Of a stretch of 64,000 bases of DNA, positions 46,325-55,545 are shown one piece after another. The notes beneath the pieces are model-generated. The model was not told where the DNA came from, searched no databases, and worked only from the letters and a program-made list of their open reading frames with translations. Positions within the stretch are counted from its first letter, which is position 1, and each line of letters begins with the position of its first letter. Made by a program: the position numbers and the translations under genes. Source of the DNA: Frigidibacter sp. (GTDB taxonomy: Bacteria; Pseudomonadota; Alphaproteobacteria; Rhodobacterales; Rhodobacteraceae); the NCBI RefSeq assembly GCF_030695035.1, contig NZ_JAUYTT010000012.1, positions 372,001 to 436,000 on the forward strand, given 5' to 3'.

Positions 46325-47947
46325 TTGCAGCAGCTGGTTGCCCTGTGGCAGTCCCTTGAGACCTCGCGGCGCTTGGTGGTTGCAGGGGCGACGGTGGCGA
46401 TGTTTGTCGCCGTACTGATGCTGTCGGGGCTGGCCGGGGGGCGGCCCTCGATGGCGCTGCTTTATGCCGGGCTGGAGGGGCGCGGCGCCGCCGAGGTGAT
46501 CGCCGCGCTCGATGCCCGCGCGGTTCCCTATGAGGTGCGCGGCGATGCCATCTATGTCGCTGCGGCGGAGCGCGATTCGCTGCGCATGGCGCTGGCCGGC
46601 GAGGGGCTGCCGGCCACGGGTGGCGCTGGCTACGAACTCCTTGATTCGCTGTCGGGTTTCGGCACCACCGCCCAGATGTTCGATGCCGCCTATTGGCGCG
46701 CGAAAGAGGGCGAACTGGCCCGCACCATCGTCGCCTCCCCGCAGATCCGCTCTGCGCGCGTCCATCTGGCGGTGCCGACCGGCCAGCCCTTCCGGCAGGA
46801 TCGCCGGCCCAGTGCCTCCATCGCCGTCACCACCGGCACCGGGGCCCTGGCCCCTACCCATGCCAAGGCGCTGAAATTCCTCGTCGCCTCGGCCGTTGCC
46901 GGGATGACGCCCGAGGATGTGTCGGTGATCGACGCCGACAGCGGCACGGTCATCGCCGGCGATGACGGCACCCCCGCGCAGGGCAGCGAGGACCGCGCCG
47001 CCACTATCAAGCGAAATGTCGAGAGATTGCTGGAGGCGCGCGTCGGCTATGGCCGCGCCGTGGTCGAGGTCGCGGTCGAGACGGTCACCGAGCGTGAGGC
47101 GATCACCGAGCGGCGCTTTGACCCGCAGGGCCGCGTTGCGATCTCCACCGAGACTGAAGAGCGCAGCAATACCGCCAAGGACAGCAAGGCTGGCGCGGTC
47201 ACCGTCGCCTCGAACCTGCCCGAGGGCGACGGGGGCGCGGGGGGCGGTTCGCAAAGCTCGGAGAGCGAGACCCGTGAGCGCACCAATTTCGAGGTGTCGG
47301 AAACCACCCGCGAGGTGCTGCGCAGCCCCGGCGCGATCCGCAGGTTGAGCGTGGCGGTGCTGGTGGACGGGGTGCAGGTGACGGGTACCGAGGGCGAGAC
47401 CAGCTGGCAGCCCCGCCCCGACGAGGAGATCGCGCTGCTGCGCGAGCTTGTTGCCTCGGCCGTGGGGCTGGACGAGGAGCGCGGCGATACGCTCACCCTC
47501 CGCTCGCTGCCCTTCGAGGCGCCCACGGATGCCGGAACCGAGGCGACGGGCGGGCTCTTCACGATGCCGCCGCTGGATATGATGCAGCTGGCGCAAGTGC
47601 TGGTGCTGGCCGTGGTGGCACTGGTGCTCGGCCTGTTCGTGCTACGCCCGATCCTGACCAGCACGCGGGCGCGCCAGCCGGCCGAGCTGCCGCCACCCGC
47701 CAGCCTGCCGGCGCTGACCGGCGAGATCGACGAGGGCGAATTTGCGCCCGGGCTGACCATGATGTCCGGCTTTGGCGACATGGGCGGGCTGCCGGCGCTT
47801 GGAACCGCATTCCCGATGGCCGAGATCAACACCGGCGATGACGATGATCCCGTCGCCCGTTTGCGCCGCCTCATCGCAGAGCGGCAGGAGGAAACCGCCG
47901 AGATCCTGCGCAGCTGGATGGAAACCCCCGATGAGGAGAAGGTCTGA
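46325..47947 (+). CDS. fliF: flagellar MS-ring protein FliF
   Basis: FliF forms the MS ring and houses the export gate. The 540-residue protein has two membrane helices (residues ~18-38 and ~420-440), the ring-building motif regions (LLYAGLEGRGAAEVIAALDA, ARVHLAVPTGQPFRQDRRP) and a C-terminal cytoplasmic tail. It starts at TTG 46325, supported by a near-perfect AGGAGGTGA eight to fourteen bases before it. FliG, the usual partner of the tail, is not encoded next to it. Confidence 0.95.
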   Translation: MQQLVALWQSLETSRRLVVAGATVAMFVAVLMLSGLAGGRPSMALLYAGLEGRGAAEVIAALDARAVPYEVRGDAIYVAAAERDSLRMALAGEGLPATGGAGYELLDSLSGFGTTAQMFDAAYWRAKEGELARTIVASPQIRSARVHLAVPTGQPFRQDRRPSASIAVTTGTGALAPTHAKALKFLVASAVAGMTPEDVSVIDADSGTVIAGDDGTPAQGSEDRAATIKRNVERLLEARVGYGRAVVEVAVETVTEREAITERRFDPQGRVAISTETEERSNTAKDSKAGAVTVASNLPEGDGGAGGGSQSSESETRERTNFEVSETTREVLRSPGAIRRLSVAVLVDGVQVTGTEGETSWQPRPDEEIALLRELVASAVGLDEERGDTLTLRSLPFEAPTDAGTEATGGLFTMPPLDMMQLAQVLVLAVVALVLGLFVLRPILTSTRARQPAELPPPASLPALTGEIDEGEFAPGLTMMSGFGDMGGLPALGTAFPMAEINTGDDDDPVARLRRLIAERQEETAEILRSWMETPDEEKV

Positions 47948-48543
47948 TGCCCCGGCGCCTGCAGCTTGAGGAGTTCGATTTCGCCAGCAAGCCGCCCGAG
48001 CCCGAACCGGACCCGCTGGCCGCGGAGACGGAGGCCGGCCTTGCGGCCTTCGACCAGGGCTATGCCGCGGGCTGGGACGATGCCGTCGCCGCGCAGGACG
48101 CCGAGATCACCAAGCTGCGCGGCGACCTGGGGCGCAACCTTCAGGCGCTGTCCTTCACCTATCACGAGGCGCGGGCGCATGTGCTTGGGGCGCTGGAGCC
48201 GCTTTTGTTCGACATGACCGCAAAGGTGCTGCCCGCCATTGCCCGGCAGACCCTGGGGGCCGTCGTCCTCGATGCGCTGCGCCCGATGGCCAAAACCCTG
48301 GCCGAGGGCCCGGTCGAGGTGCTGCTCCACCCCGCCAGCCGTGCCACGGTCGAGGCGATGCTGGCCAGCGGCGCCGCCCCGCCCTTCCGGATCACCGAAG
48401 AGCCCTCGCTCGGCGAGGGGCAGGTCTATCTGCGCCTTGGCCAGACCGAGCGGCAGGTCGATCTGGATGGTGTCGTAAAGGCCATCGAGGTCGCGATCAG
48501 CGCCTTCTTCCAACCCGATACAAAGGACACAGCCGATGGATGA
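47947..48543 (+). CDS. fliH: flagellar assembly protein FliH
   Basis: FliH regulates and anchors the FliI ATPase. The 198-residue protein has an acidic start, a Gly/Ala/Glu helix (GLAAFDQGYAAGWDDAVAAQ) that resembles the FliH repeat region, and a C-terminal domain (VEVLLHPASRATVEAMLASG). It shares one base with fliF and overlaps fliN by 8 bp. Confidence 0.82.
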   Translation: MPRRLQLEEFDFASKPPEPEPDPLAAETEAGLAAFDQGYAAGWDDAVAAQDAEITKLRGDLGRNLQALSFTYHEARAHVLGALEPLLFDMTAKVLPAIARQTLGAVVLDALRPMAKTLAEGPVEVLLHPASRATVEAMLASGAAPPFRITEEPSLGEGQVYLRLGQTERQVDLDGVVKAIEVAISAFFQPDTKDTADG

Positions 48544-48808
48544 TCCCGCCCCCGGCGCCAGCCCCTTCACCCAGATCCCCATCGAGATCACCATCTCGGT
48601 CGGCAAGGCGCGGCCGCTGCTGCGCGACCTGCTGCGGCTGAAGCGCGATGCGGTGCTGCCGCTTGATCGCCGGGTCGAGGATCCGGTGGAGCTCTATGTC
48701 GGCGACAAGCTTATCGCGCGCGGCGAGTTGACGGAGCTTGACGGCGATCAGGCCGGCCAGCTGGCCGTCCGCCTGACCGAGGTCGCCGACCTGCAGAACG
48801 GGCTCTAG
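48536..48808 (+). CDS. fliN: flagellar motor switch protein FliN
   Basis: FliN is part of the C-ring. The 90-residue protein is essentially one SpoA domain (IPIEITISVGKARPLLRDLL followed by VELYVGDKLIARGEL). FliM and FliG, its usual C-ring partners, are not in the window. It lies between fliH and fliP. Confidence 0.93.
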   Translation: MDDPAPGASPFTQIPIEITISVGKARPLLRDLLRLKRDAVLPLDRRVEDPVELYVGDKLIARGELTELDGDQAGQLAVRLTEVADLQNGL

Positions 48809-48810
48809 CG

Positions 48811-49557
48811 GTGGGCCAGCGTTTTGCCTATGCGGTGCTTCTGGCGGGCTCGGTCGCGGCGCTTCTGCTGGGCGTCTCCGCTGCCGGCGCGCAGGAACTG
48901 ACCCTGTCGCTCGGCGAGGAAGGCTCGCTCACCGGCCGCTCGATCCAGCTTCTGGCGCTGATCACTGTGCTCAGCCTCGCGCCCGGCCTCGCGATCATGA
49001 TCACCTGCTTCCCGTTTCTGGTGACGGTGCTGTCGATCCTGCGGCAAGCCATCGGCCTGCAGCAATCCCCGCCCAACATGCTCATCGTCAGCCTCGCGAT
49101 GTTCCTGACCTGGTTCATCATGGAGCCGGTCTTCACCGAGGCTTGGGCGGCCGGCGTGCAGCCGGCAATGGACGGCTCCTTGCCGCTGGATCAGGCCTTC
49201 ACCCTCGCCATCGCGCCGTTCCGCGGCTTCATGGGCAACCGCATCGACGGCGAGACCTTTGCCGCCCTCGCCGCCCTGCGCCCGCCCGCCGGCACCGGCA
49301 CCGAACCCGCAGCCGCGCCGCTGTCGCTGCTGGTGCCGTCCTTCCTGCTGTCGGAAATTCAGCGCGCCTTCGAGATCGGCTTCCTGATCTACCTGCCCTT
49401 CTTGATCATCGACCTCGTCGTCTCGGCGGTACTGATGTCGATGGGCATGATGATGGTGCCCCCCGCCATCGTGTCGATGCCTTTCAAGCTGGCGTTTTTC
49501 GTAGTGGCGGATGGCTGGGCGCTGATCTCGGGCGCGCTGGTGCGAAGTTATTTCTGA
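48811..49557 (+). CDS. fliP: flagellar export gate protein FliP
   Basis: FliP is the core of the export gate pore. The 248-residue protein starts at GTG, has a signal peptide (LLGVSAAGAQ) and the conserved segments TCFPFLVTVLSILRQAIGLQ, PSFLLSEIQRAFEIGFLIYL and MSMGMMMVPPAIVSMPFKL. It is the last flagellar gene of the cluster; in related genomes motB, flgE, flgK, flgL and flgI often follow, but here a binding-protein gene does. Confidence 0.96.
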   Translation: MGQRFAYAVLLAGSVAALLLGVSAAGAQELTLSLGEEGSLTGRSIQLLALITVLSLAPGLAIMITCFPFLVTVLSILRQAIGLQQSPPNMLIVSLAMFLTWFIMEPVFTEAWAAGVQPAMDGSLPLDQAFTLAIAPFRGFMGNRIDGETFAALAALRPPAGTGTEPAAAPLSLLVPSFLLSEIQRAFEIGFLIYLPFLIIDLVVSAVLMSMGMMMVPPAIVSMPFKLAFFVVADGWALISGALVRSYF

Positions 49558-49662
49558 AGGCCCCACGCAATGCTCCCGCAGGTGCAATCCTCCCTCTCGG
49601 CCTCACGGATTCTTAAACCCTCGCAGGCTAGCGTGCCGGCACACCGAACGAGGAGTCTCCTG

Positions 49663-50832
49663 ATGTCTGTCCGCACCGCAGCGCTGTCCCTGCTGGCCCG
49701 AACCGCCGCGATCTTGCTGGGATGTCTCGGCGCGCCGCCCGCGATGGCAGATCAGGGCATCACGGCCAGCGAGGTGCGCTTCGCGCAGATCGCGGCGGTC
49801 ACCGGTCCGACCGCCAGCCTTGGCACGGGAATGCGCGACGGGATCGAGGCTGCCTTTGCCGAAGCCAATCGCAACGGCGGCGTCCACGGGCGGATGCTGC
49901 GGCTCGACACGCGGGATGACGGCTACGATCCGGCCCGCTCTGTCCCGGTCCTGCGCGATGTGCTGCGCGAGGATGCCCATATCGCCCTGATCGGCGCGAC
50001 CGGCACACCGACGATGGCGGCGATGCACCCTTTGACCAGCGCGGCCGGGCTACCGGTGATCGGCCCCTTCACCGGCGCGGCCTTCCTGCGCGACGCGGAA
50101 CTTGGCAATGTCTTCAACCTGCGGGCTAGCTATGCGGCCGAGGCCGAAGAATGGGCCAAGTTTCTGGTCGATACGCGCGGGATGAAGCGCATCGCCATCC
50201 TCTACCAGGATGACAGCTTCGGGCGTGCGGGCCAGTCCGGCCTGATCGCAGCGCTGCAGCGGCGCGGCCTGACCCCGGTGGCAGAAGGCACCTACATGCG
50301 CAACACGGTCGCGGTGAAAGCCGCGCTGATCGACATCCGCCGGTCCAAGCCCGAAGCCGTGGCCCTGGTTGCGGTGGCCGGTCCGATCACCGAATTCGTC
50401 CTGTCGGCCCAGAGCCTCGAGTTCACGCCCAGCTATATCAGCATCTCGTTCGGCGCAGAGGAGATTGCGGCCGAACTCGGCTCTGACGGGGCAGGAATGG
50501 TCATGTCGCAGATCGTCCCCTCTCCCCACGATCCTGCGATGCCGGTGGCTGCGGTGTTCCGCACCGCGCTCGCTGCGCAGGATCCGGCACTGCAGCCCGG
50601 TTTCATCAACTTCGAGGGGTATCTGACTGGCCGCCTTGCCATTGCCGCCCTGCAAGCCGCCGGTCCCGCCCTGACCCGCGAGCGCTATCTGGAGGCGCTG
50701 CGCGGGTTGCGCGAGGTGGATATCGACGGGCTGACGCTCAATTTCTCGCCGACCGACAATCAGGGGCTCGACAAGGTGTTCCTGACGGAGATCGACCCCG
50801 ACGGCGCCATCGTGCCGATGGCTGGCGGCTGA
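49663..50832 (+). CDS. orphan type I periplasmic solute-binding protein (LivK/amide-binding-like)
   Basis: The 389-residue protein has a signal peptide (SLLARTAAILLGCLGAPPAM, cleavage near AMAD) and the periplasmic binding protein type I fold used for branched amino acids, amides or urea (VRFAQIAAVTGPTASLGTGM, IALIGATGTPTMAAMHPL, RIAILYQDDSFGRAGQSGL). ATG 49663 follows CGAGGAG. No ABC permease or ATPase lies beside it. A chemoreceptor gene begins 47 bp later, so it may pass ligand information to that receptor. The ligand is unknown. Confidence 0.85.
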   Translation: MSVRTAALSLLARTAAILLGCLGAPPAMADQGITASEVRFAQIAAVTGPTASLGTGMRDGIEAAFAEANRNGGVHGRMLRLDTRDDGYDPARSVPVLRDVLREDAHIALIGATGTPTMAAMHPLTSAAGLPVIGPFTGAAFLRDAELGNVFNLRASYAAEAEEWAKFLVDTRGMKRIAILYQDDSFGRAGQSGLIAALQRRGLTPVAEGTYMRNTVAVKAALIDIRRSKPEAVALVAVAGPITEFVLSAQSLEFTPSYISISFGAEEIAAELGSDGAGMVMSQIVPSPHDPAMPVAAVFRTALAAQDPALQPGFINFEGYLTGRLAIAALQAAGPALTRERYLEALRGLREVDIDGLTLNFSPTDNQGLDKVFLTEIDPDGAIVPMAGG

Positions 50833-50879
50833 AAACCCCTGCCGCAGACCCAACCCAACACAACCAGCAGGACGCAACG

Positions 50880-53302
50880 ATGCACAGCATATTGGGCAAG
50901 ATCCTTGGCAGTATCGCCACCAAGATCGCGGTGATCGTGGTGACCTTGGCTGGATTGGCCGCAACCGCCGTCGCTGTGGGCTTTGTGGTGTTCAGCTCGG
51001 TCGCCAAGGACATGACCTACCTTGCCGAGGAGCAGATCCCGGCCCTGAAGACGCGCACCGAGGTGATCGCCATCGCGTCGAGGCTGAATGACGCGCTGGT
51101 GGGTATGCTGCAAGCGCCCGATGCCACCGCGCTGGACCAGGCTGCACAAGGGGCCAATGCCAGCACCGAGGCGCTGACGGCGTTGATGGAAAAGCTGCCC
51201 GAGGACACCGTCGCGGCGTTGGAGCCCCATACGGGGGCAATGGGCACCGCGCTCAAGAAGCTGCAGGCGGCCCGCTTGCGGGAATTTGTCAGCAAAGCCG
51301 CGATTGAGCGCGTGAAGGCCGAGGTGGAGGCGCTGTTCTATGCCACCGGGATCACCCTCACCGAACAGGCCGACAATGCCTTCTTCGACGCGGCAATCGC
51401 CGCCGAGATCGAGGCCGCTGACCGCGCCCAGCCCTCGACCCTGGGGGCAATCGTGCCATCCGGACCCCCCCCGAAACCTCGGATGTGCAGGAGGCGATCT
51501 TCTGGATCCGCGCTGCCGATGACCTCAACCTCGCGGTGAAGGGCTTCTACGCCAGTGCCCTTGAAGCCGGTCAGGCGGAGGATGATGCCGAACTCGCCAT
51601 CGTGCAGGGCCGGCTGGAAAGCGCGGCGGCAACCATCGCACGCCTGTCCCACTCCGGCGACGTGCAGGCGACCTTGCCGGAACTGGGCGAGTTGGAGGCT
51701 CTGGCCGGGTTCGTCAACCCGGTGAGCGGCATCGTCAACCAGCGCCGCGAGATGCTGGCCGCCCAAAGCGCCGCGCAAGAACTCGCGGCAGAGGCCACCC
51801 GGCGCGTTGGCGAAATCCAAGCCTTTACCGCCCGAGACGCGGACGCAAGGCTGCTGCAGATCGCCGGCGACAGCCGAGAGATCGAGGCAGACGCCGCCCA
51901 GGCGACCGTCTGGATGCAGGCCCTGGCCCTTGCCAGCCTCGCCATCCTGGCGCTGGCCGGCGCGATGGTCACCTGGATGATCGTGAAGCCGCTGCTTGCC
52001 GTGACGGGGGCAACGGCCCGCTTGTCCGGCGGCGACCTCGCAGCACTTGACGGGATGCGCCGGCATTCCGGGGAAATCGGCCAGATGGTGCGGGCCCTGG
52101 CCGTGTTCCGCGATGGCATCATCGAACAGCGCAGGCTGGAGGGCGAAGAGGCCCGCGCGCGCACCGAGCGTGAGGCGCAGGACCGCCAGACCGCCGCAGC
52201 GGAACGCCTGCGTGAAACCCAGGAGCGCGAGCGCCGGGCAGAGCAGGAGCGGCTGGACCGGGCCCGCGAGGCCGCCAACGCGGCACAGCGCGACGCGATG
52301 CGCGACGCCGTCGAACGCGAGCGCCAGATCAGCGCTGCCGCCCAGGACCGCGTCGTCAACGCCCTGGCAGACGGGCTCCGCCGCCTCGCCGACGGGGACC
52401 TGCGGGTGCAGATCGAGCAGCGCTTCGAGGACGGGTATGAACAGCTGCGGGTCGATTTCAACGCGGCCGTCGCCTCGCTGGCCACCGCCATCGGCGATAT
52501 CCGCGACAGCGCCCTGTCGATCCATGCCGGGTCGGGCAGTATTGCCGCGGCGGCCGAGGACCTCTCGCGCCGCACCGAACAAAGCGCCGCGACGCTGGAA
52601 CAGTCTGCCGCGGCGCTGACCGAGTTGACGGCCGCGGTCGGATCGGCAGCGCAGGGCGCCGGGCAAGCGGACCAGACCGTGCTGCAGGCCCGCCAGAGCG
52701 CCGAGCGCAGCAACGTGGTGGTCAAGGATGCAATTGCCGCGATGGACGAGATCAAGCAATCCTCCAGCCGGATTTCGGGGATCATCACCGTCATCGACGA
52801 CATCGCCTTCCAGACCAACCTCCTGGCGCTGAACGCCGGGGTCGAGGCGGCCCGCGCCGGTGATGCCGGCCGCGGCTTTGCCGTCGTCGCCTCCGAGGTT
52901 CGTGCCCTCTCGCAGCGATCCTCCGAGGCGGCGCGCGAGATCAGCGCGCTCATCGCGGACAGCAGTCGTCATGTCGGTCGCGGTGTCGATCTGGTGAACC
53001 AGGTGGGCGCGTCCTTGCACCTCATCGTGGGTTCGATCACCAGCATCTCGGAAAACGTCTCGGCTATTGCCGCCTCGGCCCGCGAGCAATCCACTGGCAT
53101 CTCCGAGATCAACATCGCGGTCGGCCGTCTGGACCAGAGCACCCAGCAAAATGCCGGCATGGTGGAGGAGACAACCGCCGCCGGCCGCGACCTGACCGGC
53201 GAGGCCGAACTCCTGACGCAGATAATCCGCCGCTTCACCATCGAGACCGGGCCGGGCGGGCGCTCTGCGGCCGATCATGGCCGAGACACGCTCGCCGCGT
53301 GA
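50880..53302 (+). pseudogene. methyl-accepting chemotaxis protein, one gene split by a frameshift
   Basis: Two frames together make a normal chemoreceptor of about 807 residues. The first (50880 to ~51464) has membrane helix 1 (residues ~15-40) and the first part of a helical periplasmic domain. The second (read from about 51461; longest start GTG 51485, stop 53302) completes that domain, then has membrane helix 2 ([20 protein letters not shown]), HAMP regions, and the signalling tip ([20 protein letters not shown]). The join is a run of eight C at 51465-51472; nine would restore a single frame. This may be a sequencing error, an inactivating mutation, or slippage-based switching. It lies 47 bp after an orphan binding-protein gene. 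Confidence 0.8.
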
Positions 53303-53351
53303 TCGCGGCGCAGGCTCCCCCTGCGCTTCCGCTGTCCGCCAGTGCGAAAAC

Positions 53352-53369
53352 TGCGCCCAAGGGGGCGCA
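53352..53369 (+). terminator. Hairpin after the chemoreceptor gene
   Basis: TGCGCCC-AAGG-GGGCGCA is a perfect 7-bp stem 50 bp after the receptor stop. No T run follows. Confidence 0.45.
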
Positions 53370-53436
53370 CTCTAACGGCTGTGGGGGGGAGCGGTTCTGC
53401 ACCCGGTCACCTGACCATCATGCTGACCTTTGACGG

Positions 53437-53471
53437 TTAACCTTTAACCGTTAACCGTTAACCGTTGACCC
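53437..53471. repeat. Five tandem heptamers (TTAACCG type)
   Basis: Five 7-bp units run head to tail: TTAACCT, TTAACCG three times, then TTGACCC. They lie in the 233-bp convergent gap between the chemoreceptor and YeiH genes. The rest of that gap shows only the hairpin at 53352-53369. Confidence 0.7.
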
Positions 53472-53535
53472 TGCAGGCCCTTGATCTGGCCGGTGCCCTT
53501 GTGCGGGTCCACACCACGCCTTCGCCCCGGCGCTG

Positions 53536-54576
53536 TTAGCCCCAGATCAGCCCGACGAAGCTCAATGCCATCGCCAGCAGCACCAGCGTCTCCAGCCCGA
53601 TCACCGCAAACCCCTGCATCCCGGCCGCGAACATTTCTTTGAGCGAGCTTTTGACCCCAAGCGCCGCAATCGCCGTCAGCAGCATGAAGCGCGAGGCCTC
53701 GCTGACCGCCTCCAGCAGCGGCGCCGGCATCGGCAGCAGGTTGCGCAGCAGCATCAGCGCCATGAACAGCACCACGAACCACGGCAGCCCAACGGGGCCG
53801 CCAGCCTCGCTGCGATAGGCCTGGCTGACCACGATCAGCACCACCGGCAGCATCGCCACGCGCAGCAGCTTGGTGAAGGTGGCAATGTCGCCTGCCTCCT
53901 CGCCGATCGAATAGCCGGCGCCGACCACCTGCGCCACGTCATGCACCGTAGCACCGATCAGCCAGCCGCTTTGCACCTCGGTCAGGCCCAGCGCCGCGAA
54001 GAGCACGGGGTAGAGCACCATCGCCAGGGTCGAGAGCGCCGTGACCCCGACCACGGTGAAGATCACGTCCTGCTCAGACAAGTGGCGCCGCGGCAGCACC
54101 GCCGCAATCGCCAGCGCGGCCGAAGCGCCGCAGATCGCCACCGACCCGCCGGTCAGCAGCCCAAAGGCGAGCGAGCGGCCGAACAGCCGCGCGATCAGCG
54201 TTCCCGCGGCCAATGTCAGCAGCAGCAGCCCGGCCGCCCCCAGCACGGCGACCAGCCCCAGATCGGTGATGTCACCGAAGGTCAGCCGCAGGCCCAGCAG
54301 GCCGACGCCCAGTCGCAGCACGGTCTGCGAGCTGAAGGTGATCCCCGGCGCGGCCCTCGGATCGACGGCCAGAAAGTTGAACGCCATCCCCAGCAGCAAC
54401 GCGAACAGCATCGCCGGGGCGCCGTAATGCTCGGACAAGAAGCTGGCCGCGAAGGCGATGGTGACCGACAGCAGAAGCCCGCCCTTCACCTGCCCGAACC
54501 AGCGCCGCATCCCGCTCGCACGCCCGGGACGAGCCGCGCTGCTGGTGGGGTCTTGCGGCCGATCAGCGGGCATCAT
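53536..54576 (-). CDS. YeiH-family transporter (putative sulfate exporter)
   Basis: The 346-residue protein is polytopic, with about ten hydrophobic helices and family motifs LLTGGSVAICGASAALAIAA and WLIGATVHDVAQVVGAGYSI. The group is annotated as putative sulfate exporters, but function is weakly supported in the literature. I start it at ATG 54576 (MMPADRPQD); a longer frame to 54861 is not family-like. It is divergent from the nitrate operon across 393 bp. Confidence 0.82.
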   Translation of the reverse strand: MMPADRPQDPTSSAARPGRASGMRRWFGQVKGGLLLSVTIAFAASFLSEHYGAPAMLFALLLGMAFNFLAVDPRAAPGITFSSQTVLRLGVGLLGLRLTFGDITDLGLVAVLGAAGLLLLTLAAGTLIARLFGRSLAFGLLTGGSVAICGASAALAIAAVLPRRHLSEQDVIFTVVGVTALSTLAMVLYPVLFAALGLTEVQSGWLIGATVHDVAQVVGAGYSIGEEAGDIATFTKLLRVAMLPVVLIVVSQAYRSEAGGPVGLPWFVVLFMALMLLRNLLPMPAPLLEAVSEASRFMLLTAIAALGVKSSLKEMFAAGMQGFAVIGLETLVLLAMALSFVGLIWG

Positions 54577-54969
54577 GAGAGCAAGGCCGGCGTGAGCGAG
54601 TCCAAGGCGCGCGGGCTCTGCGCAGCTTGTGCAGCTGTGGAAACATGCATGGCCGGCCCCTTGAACGTGCAGGCCCGGACAGTTGCGCAGCGCAAAAGCG
54701 AATACAAATGCAAAATCGGCAAAGGACCTACCCGGCGCAGGGCGGCCGCCGCGCCCCTTGGCACAGCTCCGCCTGAGGCGGAGGATAAAGCCCGCCAACT
54801 TGCCCACCCAACCGCCGTCGCACCGCACCAAAAACAGGCGCATCGCCCAAAAAGAAGTCATTCATCTATCCGGCGACCGCCATCCACCCCTGACCCCCAG
54901 CACTCCACATGGCCGCTGCGACCAAATTCTGGCGGTGTCCTTCCAGCAGCAGGGACAGCACCGCACCCG
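54577..54969. promoter_or_regulatory. Divergent gap between the YeiH gene and nasT
   Basis: No gene is supported in these 393 bases. The region should carry promoters in both directions. It has TTGCGC-A-GCGCAA at 54683-54695 and a perfect CTCCGCC-TGA-GGCGGAG hairpin at 54767-54783. I found no acceptable sigma-54 promoter or NtrC site. Confidence 0.45.
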
Positions 54970-55545
54970 ATGAAACTCCGCATCGTCATCGTCGAACCAG
55001 ACCTGGCCCGCGCGCGGCAGGTGATCGAGAGCCTGGCTCCCTTGGGCCATGACATCACGGTCATCGCCGAAAGTGCCGCCCTCGCCCGCCGGGTGCGCGA
55101 GATTGCGCCCGACATCGTGCTGATCGACATGGCCGACCCCTCGCGCGATGTGCTGGAGGAGATGGCGCTGGCCTCCGACCCGCTGGAACGTCCGGTGGCC
55201 TTCTTCGTGGACCGCACCGACCGTGACATGACCCGGCAAGCCATCGAGGCGGGGGTGTCGGCCTATGTGGTGGCGGGGCTGCAGCCAGAGCGGCTGGCCG
55301 GCGTCATGGATGCCGCCATCGCCCGGTTCCAGATGTTCCGCCGGATGCGCACCGAACTCGAAACCACCCGCCGCGCGCTGGAAGAGCGCAAGGTGATCGA
55401 CCGCGCCAAGGGCATCTTGATGAAGGCGCGGGGGATTTCCGAGGATGATGCCTATGCCCTGCTGCGCAAGACGGCAATGGATCAGGGCCGCAAGGTGGCC
55501 GAGGTCGCCTCGGCGCTGGTCACCGCCGCGGGGCTGCTGTCATGA
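54970..55545 (+). CDS. nasT: nitrate-responsive ANTAR antiterminator NasT
   Basis: NasT binds leader RNA and lets transcription pass a terminator when nitrate or nitrite is present. The 191-residue protein has a receiver-like domain (residues 1-120, Asp53 in LIDMAD) and a C-terminal ANTAR RNA-binding domain (ALEERKVIDRAKGILMKARG then ISEDDAYALLRKTAMDQGRK). ATG 54970 is chosen; the frame is open far upstream but covers YeiH in antisense. It overlaps nasS by ATGA. The likely RNA target is the leader at 56709-56971. Confidence 0.95.
   Translation: MKLRIVIVEPDLARARQVIESLAPLGHDITVIAESAALARRVREIAPDIVLIDMADPSRDVLEEMALASDPLERPVAFFVDRTDRDMTRQAIEAGVSAYVVAGLQPERLAGVMDAAIARFQMFRRMRTELETTRRALEERKVIDRAKGILMKARGISEDDAYALLRKTAMDQGRKVAEVASALVTAAGLLS

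Noticed and set aside
53437-53464. Tandem TTAA units as a CtrA site
   Set aside because: TTAA recurs every 7 bp, while CtrA needs starts 11 bp apart; the array also lies between two convergent genes.
54759-54775. Sigma-54-like TTGGCACAG upstream of nasT
   Set aside because: The GG and GC elements are 9 bp apart rather than 10, so the promoter geometry fails.
53941-54969. N-terminal extension of NasT by 343 codons
   Set aside because: It mirrors the YeiH gene and the intergenic region; ATG 54970 begins a typical receiver domain.
54683-54973. Small plus-strand frame between the YeiH gene and nasT
   Set aside because: It has no ribosome site or recognisable feature, and its Arg/Pro-rich composition is typical of chance frames.
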